From CAIMWS01 sp964409245 (GTDB lineage: Bacteria; Verrucomicrobiota; Verrucomicrobiia; Limisphaerales; UBA1319), in assembly GCA_964409245.1 (NCBI GenBank), contig CAYPCQ010000021.1:1-64000 (forward strand): DNA of 64,000 bases, read 5' to 3'. Of the stretch, positions 36,872 through 45,743 are shown piece by piece. Made by a program: the position numbers and the translations under genes. Under the pieces are notes generated by a model. The model made no database searches. It saw only the letters and a list, made by a program, of their open reading frames with translations, and was not told the origin of the DNA. The stretch's first letter is position 1, and the number at the start of each line of letters is the position of its first letter.

Positions 36872-39800
36872 TTAGCGCACCGGCTGGAAGGTGACGGTTT
36901 TCAGGTTGATCGGCTGCCAGCCTTCACGAACCGGTTTCACCGCCAGGGAAGTTTTGCCAGCGGCGGTGATTTCCAAGGTGCCCAGGTTCGTGCGCCGGAA
37001 CTTGCCATAATCACCCGTGTTGGGAGCGGCGACCTTGACCTTTTGCCCGCCCAAGCTCACCTCGAACGATCCGGCGCCGAGGGAGGCGATTTCCGCCTGC
37101 AGGCGGTATTTGCCAGGTTTGGTGGCGTTGAACTGCCACTCCACCCAGTCGGACGGATCCAGCCAAAACCCGACGCAATCACGCTGGGCGCCGGATTCGA
37201 ATTTGACCTGGCCGCCATGGCAAACAGCCTCCTCAGCCAGCAACCGGAGCGAGCCGTCCAGATCCTGAACAATGGTGCTGGCGGCGATTTCCGGCTCCCC
37301 CTGGATCCTGGCCACCACCACGGTGCAAATGAGATCCGGAGCGGCAGCGGGCAGGCTGATGACGGTCCCGTCCGCCACCTGCTGAGCGCCGAGCCGGGTT
37401 TTATCGGCATCCACCAGCAGCCAGGCTCCCACGATTTCATTTTTCAAGCCCGGCACCAGCAACTTGCCATCGGCGGGCCAGTTGAACACGTGCAGATAAA
37501 GGGTGGTTTGCCCGCCCTCAACCTTGCGGGTGCAGCGGCCCCACGGCAGGCGGCGGAAGGGGCTGGCGCTGCTGCCATAAATGGCCTCCCCATTGGTTTT
37601 CATCCACTGGCCCACCGCGCGGAGCCGTTCCACGGAGGGTTGGGGGATCAATCCCTCGGAGGTGGGGCCCACATTGAGCAGGTAATTGCCGCCCTTGGAG
37701 GCGATATCCACCAGGTTGCGGATCAACACCTCCACCGGTTTCCAATTGTCATCGTAGCTTTTGTAGCCCCAGGTGTTGTTCATGGTCATGCAAGTTTCCC
37801 AATCCCGTCCGCCGAAGCCGGTGGCGGGGATGAACTGCTCGGGAGTTTCCGTGTCGCCCGCAAAACCGCCGCCCAGCCGGTTATTAATGATGATGCCCGG
37901 CTGCAGTTTGATCAAAGGCAGGAGCATGGAAGCGCGCTCCTTGTTCATGCCGGTGGGGGTATCCCACCACAGGACCGCCACCGGGCCGTAATTGCTCAGG
38001 ATCTCGCGCACCTGGGGCACGGCGATCTGGCGGAGGTAGTCATCCATGCTGCCATCCTGGGCTTTGTCCCAATGCCCGCCGGAAGCAGCCCCGCCGGGAT
38101 GGTTCCAATCCTGCGCCTGGGAATAGTAAAACCCGAGTTTCAAACCGTGCCGCTGGCAGGCCTCCGCCAGGGGCTTGAGCAGATCCTTGCCGTAGGGCGA
38201 GGCATCCACCACGTCCCAGGCGGTGGCCTTGGAATCGAACAGCGCGAAGCCGTCGTGGTGTTTGGAAGTGATGACGATGTATTTCATGCCGGCTTCCTTG
38301 GCCAGGCGCACCCATTCGTCGGCGTCGTATTTGACCGGGTTGAACTGCCGGGCATATTCGCGGTATTCAGCCACCGGGATTTTGCCGCGGTTCATGATCC
38401 ACTCGCCGATGCCGTTGATCCGCCGTCCGTTATACGTGCCGGCCGGCACGGAATAGACTCCCCAGTGGATGAACATCCCGAACCTGGCCTCGCGCCACCA
38501 ATTCATGCGGGCATCTTTTTGGGCCTTGGTCTCCTTTTCGTACGGATTCACCTGGATGACCTTGGGCTGGCCTTGGATTTCCAGGGCGATCACGGTGGCC
38601 AATTTGTCCGGCATGGCGGCGGGCAGCTGGATCTGGATTTGATCCCCGGCTTTGGCTGTGGGCAGGCTGCCGGAAGCGCCCAGCAGGGCGGCCTTGACCG
38701 GCGCGTTTTCCATGGGCGGCAGGATCAATTGGCCCGTCTGCGGCCACTGGAAAACCTGCAGATACAGCAGGGTGTTGCCATTGTCCAATTTCTTCTGGGT
38801 GCAGCGGCCCCAATCGGATTTCTCGAACGGGCTGGCCTGCGTGCCATAGATGGACTCCCCGTTCACCTCCATCCAACGGCCGATCTCTTCCAGGCGCTGG
38901 ATGGATTCCTCCGGGAAGGTGCCCTCGGCGGTCGGCCCCACGTTGAGCAGGTAATTGCCGCCCTTGGAGGCGATATCCACCAATTTGCGGACCAGGTCCT
39001 CGGTGGTTTTGAAATTCTTGTCCGCCCGGTTGTAGCCCCAATGGCCGTTCATGGTCATGCAGGATTCCCAATCCACCCCCGGCAAACCCAGGGCCGGGAT
39101 TTCCTGCTCCGGGGTGCCAAAATCACCGCAGAAATCCCCCTCCTGCGTCAAACCGGCCATGCCGGCGCGGCCTTTATCCACGCGGTTGTTGACGATGATC
39201 CGCGGGTTCAGCCCGCGCACGTAGGAGTAGAGATCCCGGCCCATGGCATGGGTCCAGGTGGCCTCCCATTCACCGTCGAACCACAGCACGCCCGGATCAT
39301 AATTCTGCACTAGCTCCCGCAACTGGCCTTTCATGTGGTCGATGTACCGGCTGAACACGGCTTCCCCCGCCGGGCGGTCGATCTTTTCCCAGTCCCGCCG
39401 GGGCAGATAGTCCGGCTGATACCAGTCCATGATGGAATGGTAGAAGCACATCCGGACGCCATGCTTGCGGCAGGCAGCCGTCAGCTCCGCCAGGATATCC
39501 CGCTTGAAGGGGGTGTTGCTGACGCCGAAATCGGTCAGCTTGGTATCCCACAGGCAAAAGCCGTCGTGGTGTTTGGAGGTGATGACGATATATTTCATGC
39601 CGGCCCGTTTGGCGAGCTTCACCCATTCCTCGGCATTGAATTTCACCGGGTTGAACTGTTCCTGGAGCTTGAGGTACGGTTTCAGCGGGATGTGCGCCTC
39701 CTCGCGAATCCACTCGCCATAACTGTTTTTGCCCTGCCATTCCCCGGCGGGCACGGCGTAAAGCCCCCAGTGGATGAACAAGCCGAAGCGCGATTCGCGC

Positions 39801-39919
39801 CACCACTGCATCCGGGCGTCGCGCTGGGCGGGGGTTTCGGCGGGTGCGGCGGCCCGCATTCCGGGGGCAAACACCGTCATCAGGGCCGCCAACAATGAAA
39901 GCAAGGTTTCACGTTTCAT
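36872..39919 (-). CDS. Double-catalytic-domain GH29 alpha-L-fucosidase with C-terminal binding module
   Basis: A 1015-residue exported protein with two complete GH29 catalytic units in tandem. Signal peptide 1-24. Unit 1 (about 30-455) has RFGLFIHWGLYAVPAGEW, TSKHHDGF and nucleophile Asp215 in GVLWFDGEWEA. Unit 2 (about 463-880) repeats the pattern with RFGMFIHWGVYSVPAG, TSKHHDGF and Asp653 in AVLWWDTPTG. Both carry DIASKGGNYLLNVGPT. The final 130 residues form a beta-sandwich CBM/DUF5077-like module. The units are clearly homologous but differ around the nucleophile, so they may prefer different linkages. It appears to be the promoter-proximal gene of the seven-gene cluster, with 95 bases to the next gene. 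Confidence 0.92.
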   Translation of the reverse strand: MKRETLLSLLAALMTVFAPGMRAAAPAETPAQRDARMQWWRESRFGLFIHWGLYAVPAGEWQGKNSYGEWIREEAHIPLKPYLKLQEQFNPVKFNAEEWVKLAKRAGMKYIVITSKHHDGFCLWDTKLTDFGVSNTPFKRDILAELTAACRKHGVRMCFYHSIMDWYQPDYLPRRDWEKIDRPAGEAVFSRYIDHMKGQLRELVQNYDPGVLWFDGEWEATWTHAMGRDLYSYVRGLNPRIIVNNRVDKGRAGMAGLTQEGDFCGDFGTPEQEIPALGLPGVDWESCMTMNGHWGYNRADKNFKTTEDLVRKLVDIASKGGNYLLNVGPTAEGTFPEESIQRLEEIGRWMEVNGESIYGTQASPFEKSDWGRCTQKKLDNGNTLLYLQVFQWPQTGQLILPPMENAPVKAALLGASGSLPTAKAGDQIQIQLPAAMPDKLATVIALEIQGQPKVIQVNPYEKETKAQKDARMNWWREARFGMFIHWGVYSVPAGTYNGRRINGIGEWIMNRGKIPVAEYREYARQFNPVKYDADEWVRLAKEAGMKYIVITSKHHDGFALFDSKATAWDVVDASPYGKDLLKPLAEACQRHGLKLGFYYSQAQDWNHPGGAASGGHWDKAQDGSMDDYLRQIAVPQVREILSNYGPVAVLWWDTPTGMNKERASMLLPLIKLQPGIIINNRLGGGFAGDTETPEQFIPATGFGGRDWETCMTMNNTWGYKSYDDNWKPVEVLIRNLVDIASKGGNYLLNVGPTSEGLIPQPSVERLRAVGQWMKTNGEAIYGSSASPFRRLPWGRCTRKVEGGQTTLYLHVFNWPADGKLLVPGLKNEIVGAWLLVDADKTRLGAQQVADGTVISLPAAAPDLICTVVVARIQGEPEIAASTIVQDLDGSLRLLAEEAVCHGGQVKFESGAQRDCVGFWLDPSDWVEWQFNATKPGKYRLQAEIASLGAGSFEVSLGGQKVKVAAPNTGDYGKFRRTNLGTLEITAAGKTSLAVKPVREGWQPINLKTVTFQPVR

Positions 39920-39950
39920 AGCTCATTCCATCATTGCATCAGGGTCAAAG

Positions 39951-39978
39951 CGCGAGCCAGCCGGCAAGCCGGCCCGCG
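39951..39978 (-). other. GC-rich stem-loop between UGP gene and the fucosidase cluster
   Basis: CGCG and GCCGGC on one side pair with GCCGGC and CGCG on the other, around an AA loop. It lies after the UTP-glucose-1-phosphate uridylyltransferase stop and before the cluster's first start. On the minus strand only three T residues follow, so it may be a weak terminator or simply a structured leader. Confidence 0.35.
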
Positions 39979-40034
39979 ATCTTCATTCGATTTGAATCCA
40001 GCCTACCCCTTGGGGCATCCAACTCAAGGAAATT

Positions 40035-41450
40035 TCAGAAAACAAAGGCCCCATTCTGGTAAATCCCGGCGGGCACCGGGACGGGTTCGGCCCCCTCGTG
40101 CGCGAATTCCACCCGGCCGCGGCAGACCACACCCGGCTCGAAATAGAGCTTGCCTGTCACTTTGAGCGAATCGCAATCAATCAGCGACGGCACGCCCCGG
40201 GCGAAGCTGCGGTCAAAGCCGGCCATGACCCGGTAATAGCGTGGATCCAGCACTATCTCCGGCGGCTTTCCCCGCCGGCTCTCCGCCAGCACCAGGCAAT
40301 GGTCCTCCGTCTCCACGTAGGCGTCGGAGCGAATCGCCAGGAGATCGCCCGTGGTTTTCACCGGGGCGAACCGGCTGCGGGGCGTCACCACTGCGCCCGC
40401 GTTTTCAAAACACCCGATGGCCGCACCCATGGCCGATTCCAGCTGCCATACCCGCGGCGAGAGCGGATCCCGCGGATCGGTGGTCTTCAAATTCTTGATC
40501 AACGGCAGCGAGAGCAGGCCCCCATGCTTCGCGAGCGCCTCCCGCAGGTGATCCAGCCGGAGCCAAAGGTTGTTGGTGTTGAAAAAACGGTGGCGCGAAA
40601 CATCCTGGAATAGTCCCTCATCCTCCTTGGGGCATTGCGCCGCCTCGCGCAGAATGAACCGGCCATCGCTTTTCCGGCGGGCCAGGTGGCCGCCTTTGTT
40701 GTCCGAGGGGGTCCGCTCTGCCACCTCCATCATGAACGACAGCCCGGAAGCGGCGAAATACTCCAGGAGCTTCAAGTCCACGGTGGCGCCCAGATTGTCC
40801 GAGTTGGACACAAAGAGATACAGGATGCCCCGGCCCAGCAGGCGGTCCAGCAATCCGTTGCCGGACAGGGTGGGATAAATGTCCCCGTGGCCGGGCGGGC
40901 ACCACTCCAGCTCCGGCGCGGCGGGCCAGATGGCCGGCTCCAGGGTTTGCCAGTCCAGCTTGGGCACGCGGCTCTGGAGGAAATCCACCTCCCCCGCCGA
41001 CCACAACGCCGGATAGCGCTGCAGGAAGTCCAGCGTGTCGCGCCGGGTGTTGAAGCTGTTCATCAGGTAGAAAGCCGGCTCGGATATCCGGTATTTGGAG
41101 CGGAGGAAGAGGATTTGCCGGGCGATGTAGTCTAAAAACGTGTCTGTGCCTTTCACCGGGATGAGGGATTTCACCCGCTCCAGCCCCATCGTGGTGCCCA
41201 GCCCGCCGTTGAGCTTGATCACCGCCAGCTTCATCAGGCGGGCCTGGGCCTGCAAGCCCTCGGGCTCCAGATCCCCCAGGCTGGGCAGGGTGGTTACCGG
41301 CTCAATGGCCGCCTCCGGCCACAGCCCGGTTTCCCCCTGCTGCACTTTGTGGACCGCATCCAAAAAGGCCGTGATCGTGGGCGTTGCCAGCCCCGCCTCC
41401 CGCATCTTCTGCGTGATCCGGGCTTCCAATTGGAGCGTATTCGTGGCCAT
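40035..41450 (-). CDS. UTP-glucose-1-phosphate uridylyltransferase (eukaryote-type UDPGP family)
   Basis: Makes UDP-glucose (or UDP-N-acetylhexosamine) from UTP and the sugar 1-phosphate. The 471-residue protein belongs to the UDPGP family seen mainly in eukaryotes and in some bacteria, not the bacterial GalU family. The nucleotide-binding loop is KLNGGLGTTMG (about 80-90), followed by SLIPVKGTDTFLDY, PPGHGDIYPTL and the FVSNSDNLGATVD substrate motif. A C-terminal left-handed beta-helix closes it (LYFEPGVVCRGRVEF). ATG 41450 was preferred to TTG 41456. It diverges from the mttB-like gene; the 197-base gap should hold both promoters, but I see no clear consensus there. Confidence 0.9.
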   Translation of the reverse strand: MATNTLQLEARITQKMREAGLATPTITAFLDAVHKVQQGETGLWPEAAIEPVTTLPSLGDLEPEGLQAQARLMKLAVIKLNGGLGTTMGLERVKSLIPVKGTDTFLDYIARQILFLRSKYRISEPAFYLMNSFNTRRDTLDFLQRYPALWSAGEVDFLQSRVPKLDWQTLEPAIWPAAPELEWCPPGHGDIYPTLSGNGLLDRLLGRGILYLFVSNSDNLGATVDLKLLEYFAASGLSFMMEVAERTPSDNKGGHLARRKSDGRFILREAAQCPKEDEGLFQDVSRHRFFNTNNLWLRLDHLREALAKHGGLLSLPLIKNLKTTDPRDPLSPRVWQLESAMGAAIGCFENAGAVVTPRSRFAPVKTTGDLLAIRSDAYVETEDHCLVLAESRRGKPPEIVLDPRYYRVMAGFDRSFARGVPSLIDCDSLKVTGKLYFEPGVVCRGRVEFAHEGAEPVPVPAGIYQNGAFVF

Positions 41451-41647
41451 GCTCAAGTCGTTATAAAGGATGATCGGCGCTTTTCAAGGCTGGCCCGCGG
41501 CATCCTGGAGCCCGGAAATTCCGGGCCGGCGATGGCGGTGGCTGCGCGCGGACGGCATAATTGCTTACTTAACGCGCATCCCCGGTAAAAAGCAAGGTTT
41601 AATACTCATTTGCGCCCCCTGCCCCGTCGTATATAAATGCGGGGTTT

Positions 41648-43084
41648 ATGGCAACCATGTCGCTGCAGATCCTGTCCCAGGCGGAAGTGAACGCCATCCA
41701 CGAAACCTCGCTGGCCATCCTGCGGGAGGCCGGTGTGCGGGTGCATCACGAGGCCATCCTGCGGTTGATCGGCGAACAGGGCGGCCGGGTGGATCGGGAC
41801 CGCCAGCTCGCCCGCCTGCCGGAAAAAATGGTCATGGAGGCGGTCGCCCGCGCGGGCAAACAATTCGTCCTGCACGGCCGCGGAGCCGGCCGCACCGCCC
41901 GTTTCGGGTTCGGCGACCTGAACCAATTGTCCAGCCCCGGCCAATATGCCTGGATCGACTCCGAAACCCAGGCCCAGCGGCCCGCCACCCTGGCCGATGC
42001 CCGCCAGGCCATCCGGCTGGGGGACGCCTTGAGCCAAATCACCATCGTCGGCTCCATGGCGCAGCCCCGGGAGATCAGCGAGCACTACCGCGAGGTGGAG
42101 CTGACCGCGGAATTGGTGAAGGGAACCACCAAGCCCACGCGCACCTGGGTCCACAACCGGCCCGCCGCGCGCTGCGTGCTGGAAATCTACCGGGCCATCG
42201 CCGGCGGCGCCGCCCAACTGCGCGCCCGCCCCATGGCGGAATGTTTTCTCGAGCCGATCAGCCCCCTGCAGTTCCCCCGGGACGGCCTGGACGCGATGAT
42301 CGAGTTCATCGCCGCCGGCCAGCCGGTGAGCATCGGCCCCATGGCCATGGCTTCCGGCACCGCCCCCGGCACGCTGGCGGGCACGCTGGCCCAGGAAAAC
42401 GCGGAAATCCTCGCCGGGGTGGTCATCGCCCAACTGCTCGAGCCGGGCACCCCGATCCTCTACGGGGGGATTCCCCACATCCTGGATCCGCGCCACAGCA
42501 TCTGCTCTTTCGGCTCCCCGGAACAAGGGCTCATGGCGGTGGCCATGGTGCAAATAGCCCGCGCTTATGGATTCGCGGCCTACATCAATGTGGGCCTTAC
42601 GGATGCCAAAGCTCTCGACACCCAGGCCGGCATGGAAAAAGCCGCCACCCTCACCCTGGGCGCCCTCGCCGGGGGCGAGTTGTTCGGGCACGCCGGCATT
42701 TGCGGCACCGACCACGGCGCCTCGCTGGAATGGCTGGCCGCGGACGATGAGCTGCTGGCCTATGTAAAACGCCTGGTCCGCGGGTTCGAGGTCACCCCGG
42801 AAAAACTGGCTGCGGACGTCGTGCAAGCGGCCGGCCCCGGCGGCAATTTCCTCGCCGAGCCGCACACCGTCACCCATTTCCGCGGGGAATTGTGGGCCCC
42901 CGGCGCGGCCTGGACCCGCCAGGCTTGGGCCACCTGGAATGACACCGGCCGCACTACCATGGCCGGCCGCCTGCGGCAGCGCGTGGGCGAAATCCTCGCC
43001 CAACACACCGTGGAGCCTTTGGCGGAGGACCTGGCGGCCGAGGTGGACCACATCGTGGCCCATGCCCGCCAGGAGCTGGGCTAA
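41648..43084 (+). CDS. Trimethylamine methyltransferase family protein (MttB-like, no pyrrolysine)
   Basis: A 478-residue MttB superfamily protein. The N-terminal ILREAGVRVHHEAIL and the ...GQYAWIDSETQAQRPATLADA region match the family, as do LEPISPLQF, GPMAMASGTAPGTLAGTLAQENAEIL and YINVGLTDAKALDTQAGMEKA. No in-frame amber codon occurs, so it is a non-pyrrolysine member like the glycine betaine methyltransferase MtgB. Those enzymes move a methyl group from a quaternary amine to a corrinoid protein. No MttC-type corrinoid protein, reductive activator or methyltransferase is nearby, so the acceptor must be elsewhere. A second ATG lies at 41657. Substrate unknown. Confidence 0.88.
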   Translation: MATMSLQILSQAEVNAIHETSLAILREAGVRVHHEAILRLIGEQGGRVDRDRQLARLPEKMVMEAVARAGKQFVLHGRGAGRTARFGFGDLNQLSSPGQYAWIDSETQAQRPATLADARQAIRLGDALSQITIVGSMAQPREISEHYREVELTAELVKGTTKPTRTWVHNRPAARCVLEIYRAIAGGAAQLRARPMAECFLEPISPLQFPRDGLDAMIEFIAAGQPVSIGPMAMASGTAPGTLAGTLAQENAEILAGVVIAQLLEPGTPILYGGIPHILDPRHSICSFGSPEQGLMAVAMVQIARAYGFAAYINVGLTDAKALDTQAGMEKAATLTLGALAGGELFGHAGICGTDHGASLEWLAADDELLAYVKRLVRGFEVTPEKLAADVVQAAGPGGNFLAEPHTVTHFRGELWAPGAAWTRQAWATWNDTGRTTMAGRLRQRVGEILAQHTVEPLAEDLAAEVDHIVAHARQELG

Positions 43085-43157
43085 ACCTTGCCCGGCATGA
43101 TTCCAGCCGCTGCCTTCCATTACCCACGGCCATTCCAACCACCACAAAAGGACCCGC

Positions 43158-44312
43158 ATGATGAAACTGAACCCATGGTTTTTTTCCGCCCTCGCGGCCG
43201 CCTGGCTGTGCGTTTCCGCCCAGGCCCAGCGCCAGGCTGCCGCGGTCGCCACGGTCATCAGCGGCTTCCTGGTTTCGGTCCGGGTCACCGATGGGGGAGC
43301 GGGTTATCTGGTTGCGCCCACGGTCACCATTTCCGGCGGCGGTGGCAGCGGGGCGGTGGTGGTGGCAACGATCTCCAACGGGGCCGTCGATAAGATTGAG
43401 ATGACCCATGCCGGCAGCGGTTATACCTCCACGCCCATCGTCATCATTTCCGCCCCCACGCTCGTCAAGCCGCCGTTCAGCGACGGACTGGTGGCCTATT
43501 ACCCACTCAATGGCAACCCCAACGACGAAAGCGGGAACGGAAACCATGGCTCCGCCACCTCGGTGGCTTACGCCGCGGACCGCGCGGGCGAACCGAACGG
43601 ATCCGCCCAATTCGATGGCAGCGCCAGTGCCATCGAGGTGACCCGCTCCCCCAGCCTCGCGCTCAGCTCCGCCGTCACCCTTTCCTGCTGGATCCTGAAC
43701 GAGCTGCCGGCGGGCGCCCATCATTTCCTCGTGGGGATGGAGAATTATTACGGGCTGGTGCATTCCAAGCTGCAGATCAGCCAGAGCGGCAGCCTGCTCT
43801 TCTACAATGCGCGCTGTTTCCTGGATTTCCCCGTGCAAGCCTATCAATCCCAATGGGCCCATTATGTGGGGGTATCCGATGGCGCCCACTCCTTCTTGTA
43901 TGTCAACGGCCAGCTGGTTCAGTCCGCTAACGAAGCCGCCATACCCCTGGCCCCCAATACCGGCCTGCTCACCATGGGCCGCCTGCCCTACAACCTGCCC
44001 GGTTTTGGCTGGCTGCCCTTCAAAGGCAGAATGGACGAGGTCCGCATTTACGACCGCGCCCTATCGGCCCGGGAAGTCGAGGATCTGTATCATTATGAGG
44101 CTCCCGAACCACCCACCCTGGAGATCGCTGTGAAAACCGTCCAGATCAAGATGCGCCTCAAGCCCGCCCGGAAATACCAGATCCAAGCCTCGGCGGACCT
44201 CCGGACCTGGGACAACCTCGGCCCCCCCATTCTCGCCACCACTTCCGAAGTCCTCCAGGAATTCAACGTCAGCGAAACCGGCCGCTATTTCCGCGTCAAC
44301 GAAGTGCCGTAG
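43158..44312 (+). CDS. Secreted LamG-domain protein with glycine-rich beta repeats (copy A)
   Basis: A 384-residue exported protein: signal peptide (FSALAAAWLCVSAQA), two short repeats of the type DGGAGY..P.VTISGGGGSGAV..ATI (about 30-100), a LamG/concanavalin-like domain (about 105-305: GLVAYYPLNGNPNDESGNGNHG ... FKGRMDEVRIYDRALS) and a C-terminal module with VQIKMRLKPARKYQIQAS and GRYFRVNEVP. The same architecture recurs at 55.2 kb. LamG domains usually bind glycans or proteins. No catalytic residues are seen. A cell-surface or matrix role is an inference. Two ATG codons are adjacent at the start. Confidence 0.82.
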   Translation: MMKLNPWFFSALAAAWLCVSAQAQRQAAAVATVISGFLVSVRVTDGGAGYLVAPTVTISGGGGSGAVVVATISNGAVDKIEMTHAGSGYTSTPIVIISAPTLVKPPFSDGLVAYYPLNGNPNDESGNGNHGSATSVAYAADRAGEPNGSAQFDGSASAIEVTRSPSLALSSAVTLSCWILNELPAGAHHFLVGMENYYGLVHSKLQISQSGSLLFYNARCFLDFPVQAYQSQWAHYVGVSDGAHSFLYVNGQLVQSANEAAIPLAPNTGLLTMGRLPYNLPGFGWLPFKGRMDEVRIYDRALSAREVEDLYHYEAPEPPTLEIAVKTVQIKMRLKPARKYQIQASADLRTWDNLGPPILATTSEVLQEFNVSETGRYFRVNEVP

Positions 44313-44519
44313 TCTAACGCTTTTCTTTTCCGCCAGCCTGCCCGGCGAGCGGACCATCCCCCCGAGGGGCAAACGCGGGCCTGGCGGGATCCTATTAGCC
44401 CCCCCCTGCCACCCACCACTCCGGACTGCCGGGAGCAGGACGGCGTAAAACCCCAACCACGGGATTGACACCGCCGGCATCTGGTGGCAAAAAGGCGGCG
44501 TAATCCATCGGAACGGTTT

Positions 44520-45512
44520 ATGTACAAAGTTGCCGAACACTTGCACACGCGTCCGCCCTGGGAACGGATGATGCTCATCCACGAGCGCATCCAGGGAGGT
44601 GCTTTCCCCAATTGCTCCACCCTGGCCAAGGAGATCGATGTCTGCATCCGCACGGTGCTGCGCGATGTGGATTTCATGCGGGACCGCCTGCGCCTGCCGA
44701 TCAAATACGATGATCTGAAATATGGGTTTTGCTACACGAAGCCGGTGGAAAAATTCCCCAGCCTGCCGGTGACGGAGGCGGAATTGTTTGCCCTGCTGGT
44801 GGCGCACAAAGCCATCGCCCAATACCACGGCACCCCGTTCGAAACGCCGCTGCGGAGCGCGTTCCAGAAGCTGACCACCCAGCTGGGGAGCACCACTCCG
44901 CTCTCGCTGGACGGCCTGGCCCAGGTGCTGTCGTTCCGGCCGTTCGCGCCGGAGGACACCGACCTCGAGCTGTTTGAGGTTCTGCACCGGGCCTTGCAGG
45001 AGCGCCGGGAGGTGCGGTTCCACTACCGCAACCTGGGGACTGTCCGGGCCAACCAGCGCCAGGTGCGGCCCTACCACCTGGCCTGCATCGACAACCATTG
45101 GTATCTGTTCGCCTTTGACCCCGCCCGGCAGGATATGCGCACCTTTGCCCTCACCCGCATGAGCCGCCCGGAGCTGACCGACCACCGCTTTGCCCGGCCC
45201 AAAAACTTCAATCCCGATGAATACCTGCGGGGCAGCCTTTCCGTTTTCAAGGGCAAGGAGGATTTCGAGATCGTGGTGCTGTTCGACGCCTGGGCGGCGG
45301 ACTTGATCCGCGGCCGGCAGTGGCACGGCAGCCAGGAGATCCAGGAACTGCCCGGCAGGAAACTCCGGATGCGAATGCGCCTGAACAACCTCGAGGAGAT
45401 GGAGCGGTGGATCCTCAGCTGGGGCCGCCACGCCACCGTCGAACGCCCCAAAAAGCTGATCATCCGCCTCCGTGAGGCCGCCCGGGAAGTGGCGGCCAAA
45501 TACCGCGAGTAA
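44520..45512 (+). CDS. WYL-domain transcriptional regulator
   Basis: A 330-residue regulator: N-terminal winged helix (about 5-60: RIHERIQ-type helix, CSTLAKEIDVCIRTVLRDVDFM), central WYL domain (about 150-225, with the HWYLFAFD motif and the basic RTFALTRM strand) and a WCX-type C-terminal extension (about 235-330). WYL domains bind nucleic-acid or nucleotide ligands and control DNA repair, phage defence and RNA-repair loci in other bacteria. A GTG at 44484 would add 12 basic residues (MAKRRRNPSERF); ATG 44520 was chosen because GGAACGG lies just upstream, but this is not decisive. The three-gene RtcB operon follows on the same strand after 231 bases, making it the obvious candidate target. 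Confidence 0.88.
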   Translation: MYKVAEHLHTRPPWERMMLIHERIQGGAFPNCSTLAKEIDVCIRTVLRDVDFMRDRLRLPIKYDDLKYGFCYTKPVEKFPSLPVTEAELFALLVAHKAIAQYHGTPFETPLRSAFQKLTTQLGSTTPLSLDGLAQVLSFRPFAPEDTDLELFEVLHRALQERREVRFHYRNLGTVRANQRQVRPYHLACIDNHWYLFAFDPARQDMRTFALTRMSRPELTDHRFARPKNFNPDEYLRGSLSVFKGKEDFEIVVLFDAWAADLIRGRQWHGSQEIQELPGRKLRMRMRLNNLEEMERWILSWGRHATVERPKKLIIRLREAAREVAAKYRE

Positions 45513-45743
45513 GGCCGGTCAACCGGGGCCTGCCAGCCCCTCCCCAGGCCTGATTCAGCAAATTTTTCGGGCGGCAAAAATGATTCCGGCTGAAGGACAT
45601 AGGCCGGCCGGTTCCAGCCGTCTGCGATTTTTAAGTTGGCAGATAATGGTTTCTGTATTACCTTTGTCATCATTGCAGTTATTGAAAAAGAATAGCAACC
45701 ACAACCCTTCGAGAAAGGCACTCCCGGCCCGGCGCTTCCGTTG

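Noticed and set aside
34779..39313. Long plus-strand open frames (615 and 823 codons) opposite the GH99-like and GH29 genes
   Set aside because: The opposite strand encodes clear enzyme domains with conserved catalytic motifs; the plus-strand products show no motifs and no credible start signals.
41648..43084. Possible pyrrolysine-containing MttB
   Set aside because: No in-frame TAG occurs in the 478 codons, and no pyl genes are in the window.
41606..43288. A 560-codon minus-strand frame opposite the MttB-like gene
   Set aside because: Antisense shadow of a strongly conserved protein; no ribosome-binding site or family features.
45513..45743. Sigma54 promoter for the RtcB operon, as in enteric rtcBA
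   Set aside because: A GG near 45640 resembles the -24 element, but no GC stands at the required -12 spacing, and no RtcR-like activator is present.
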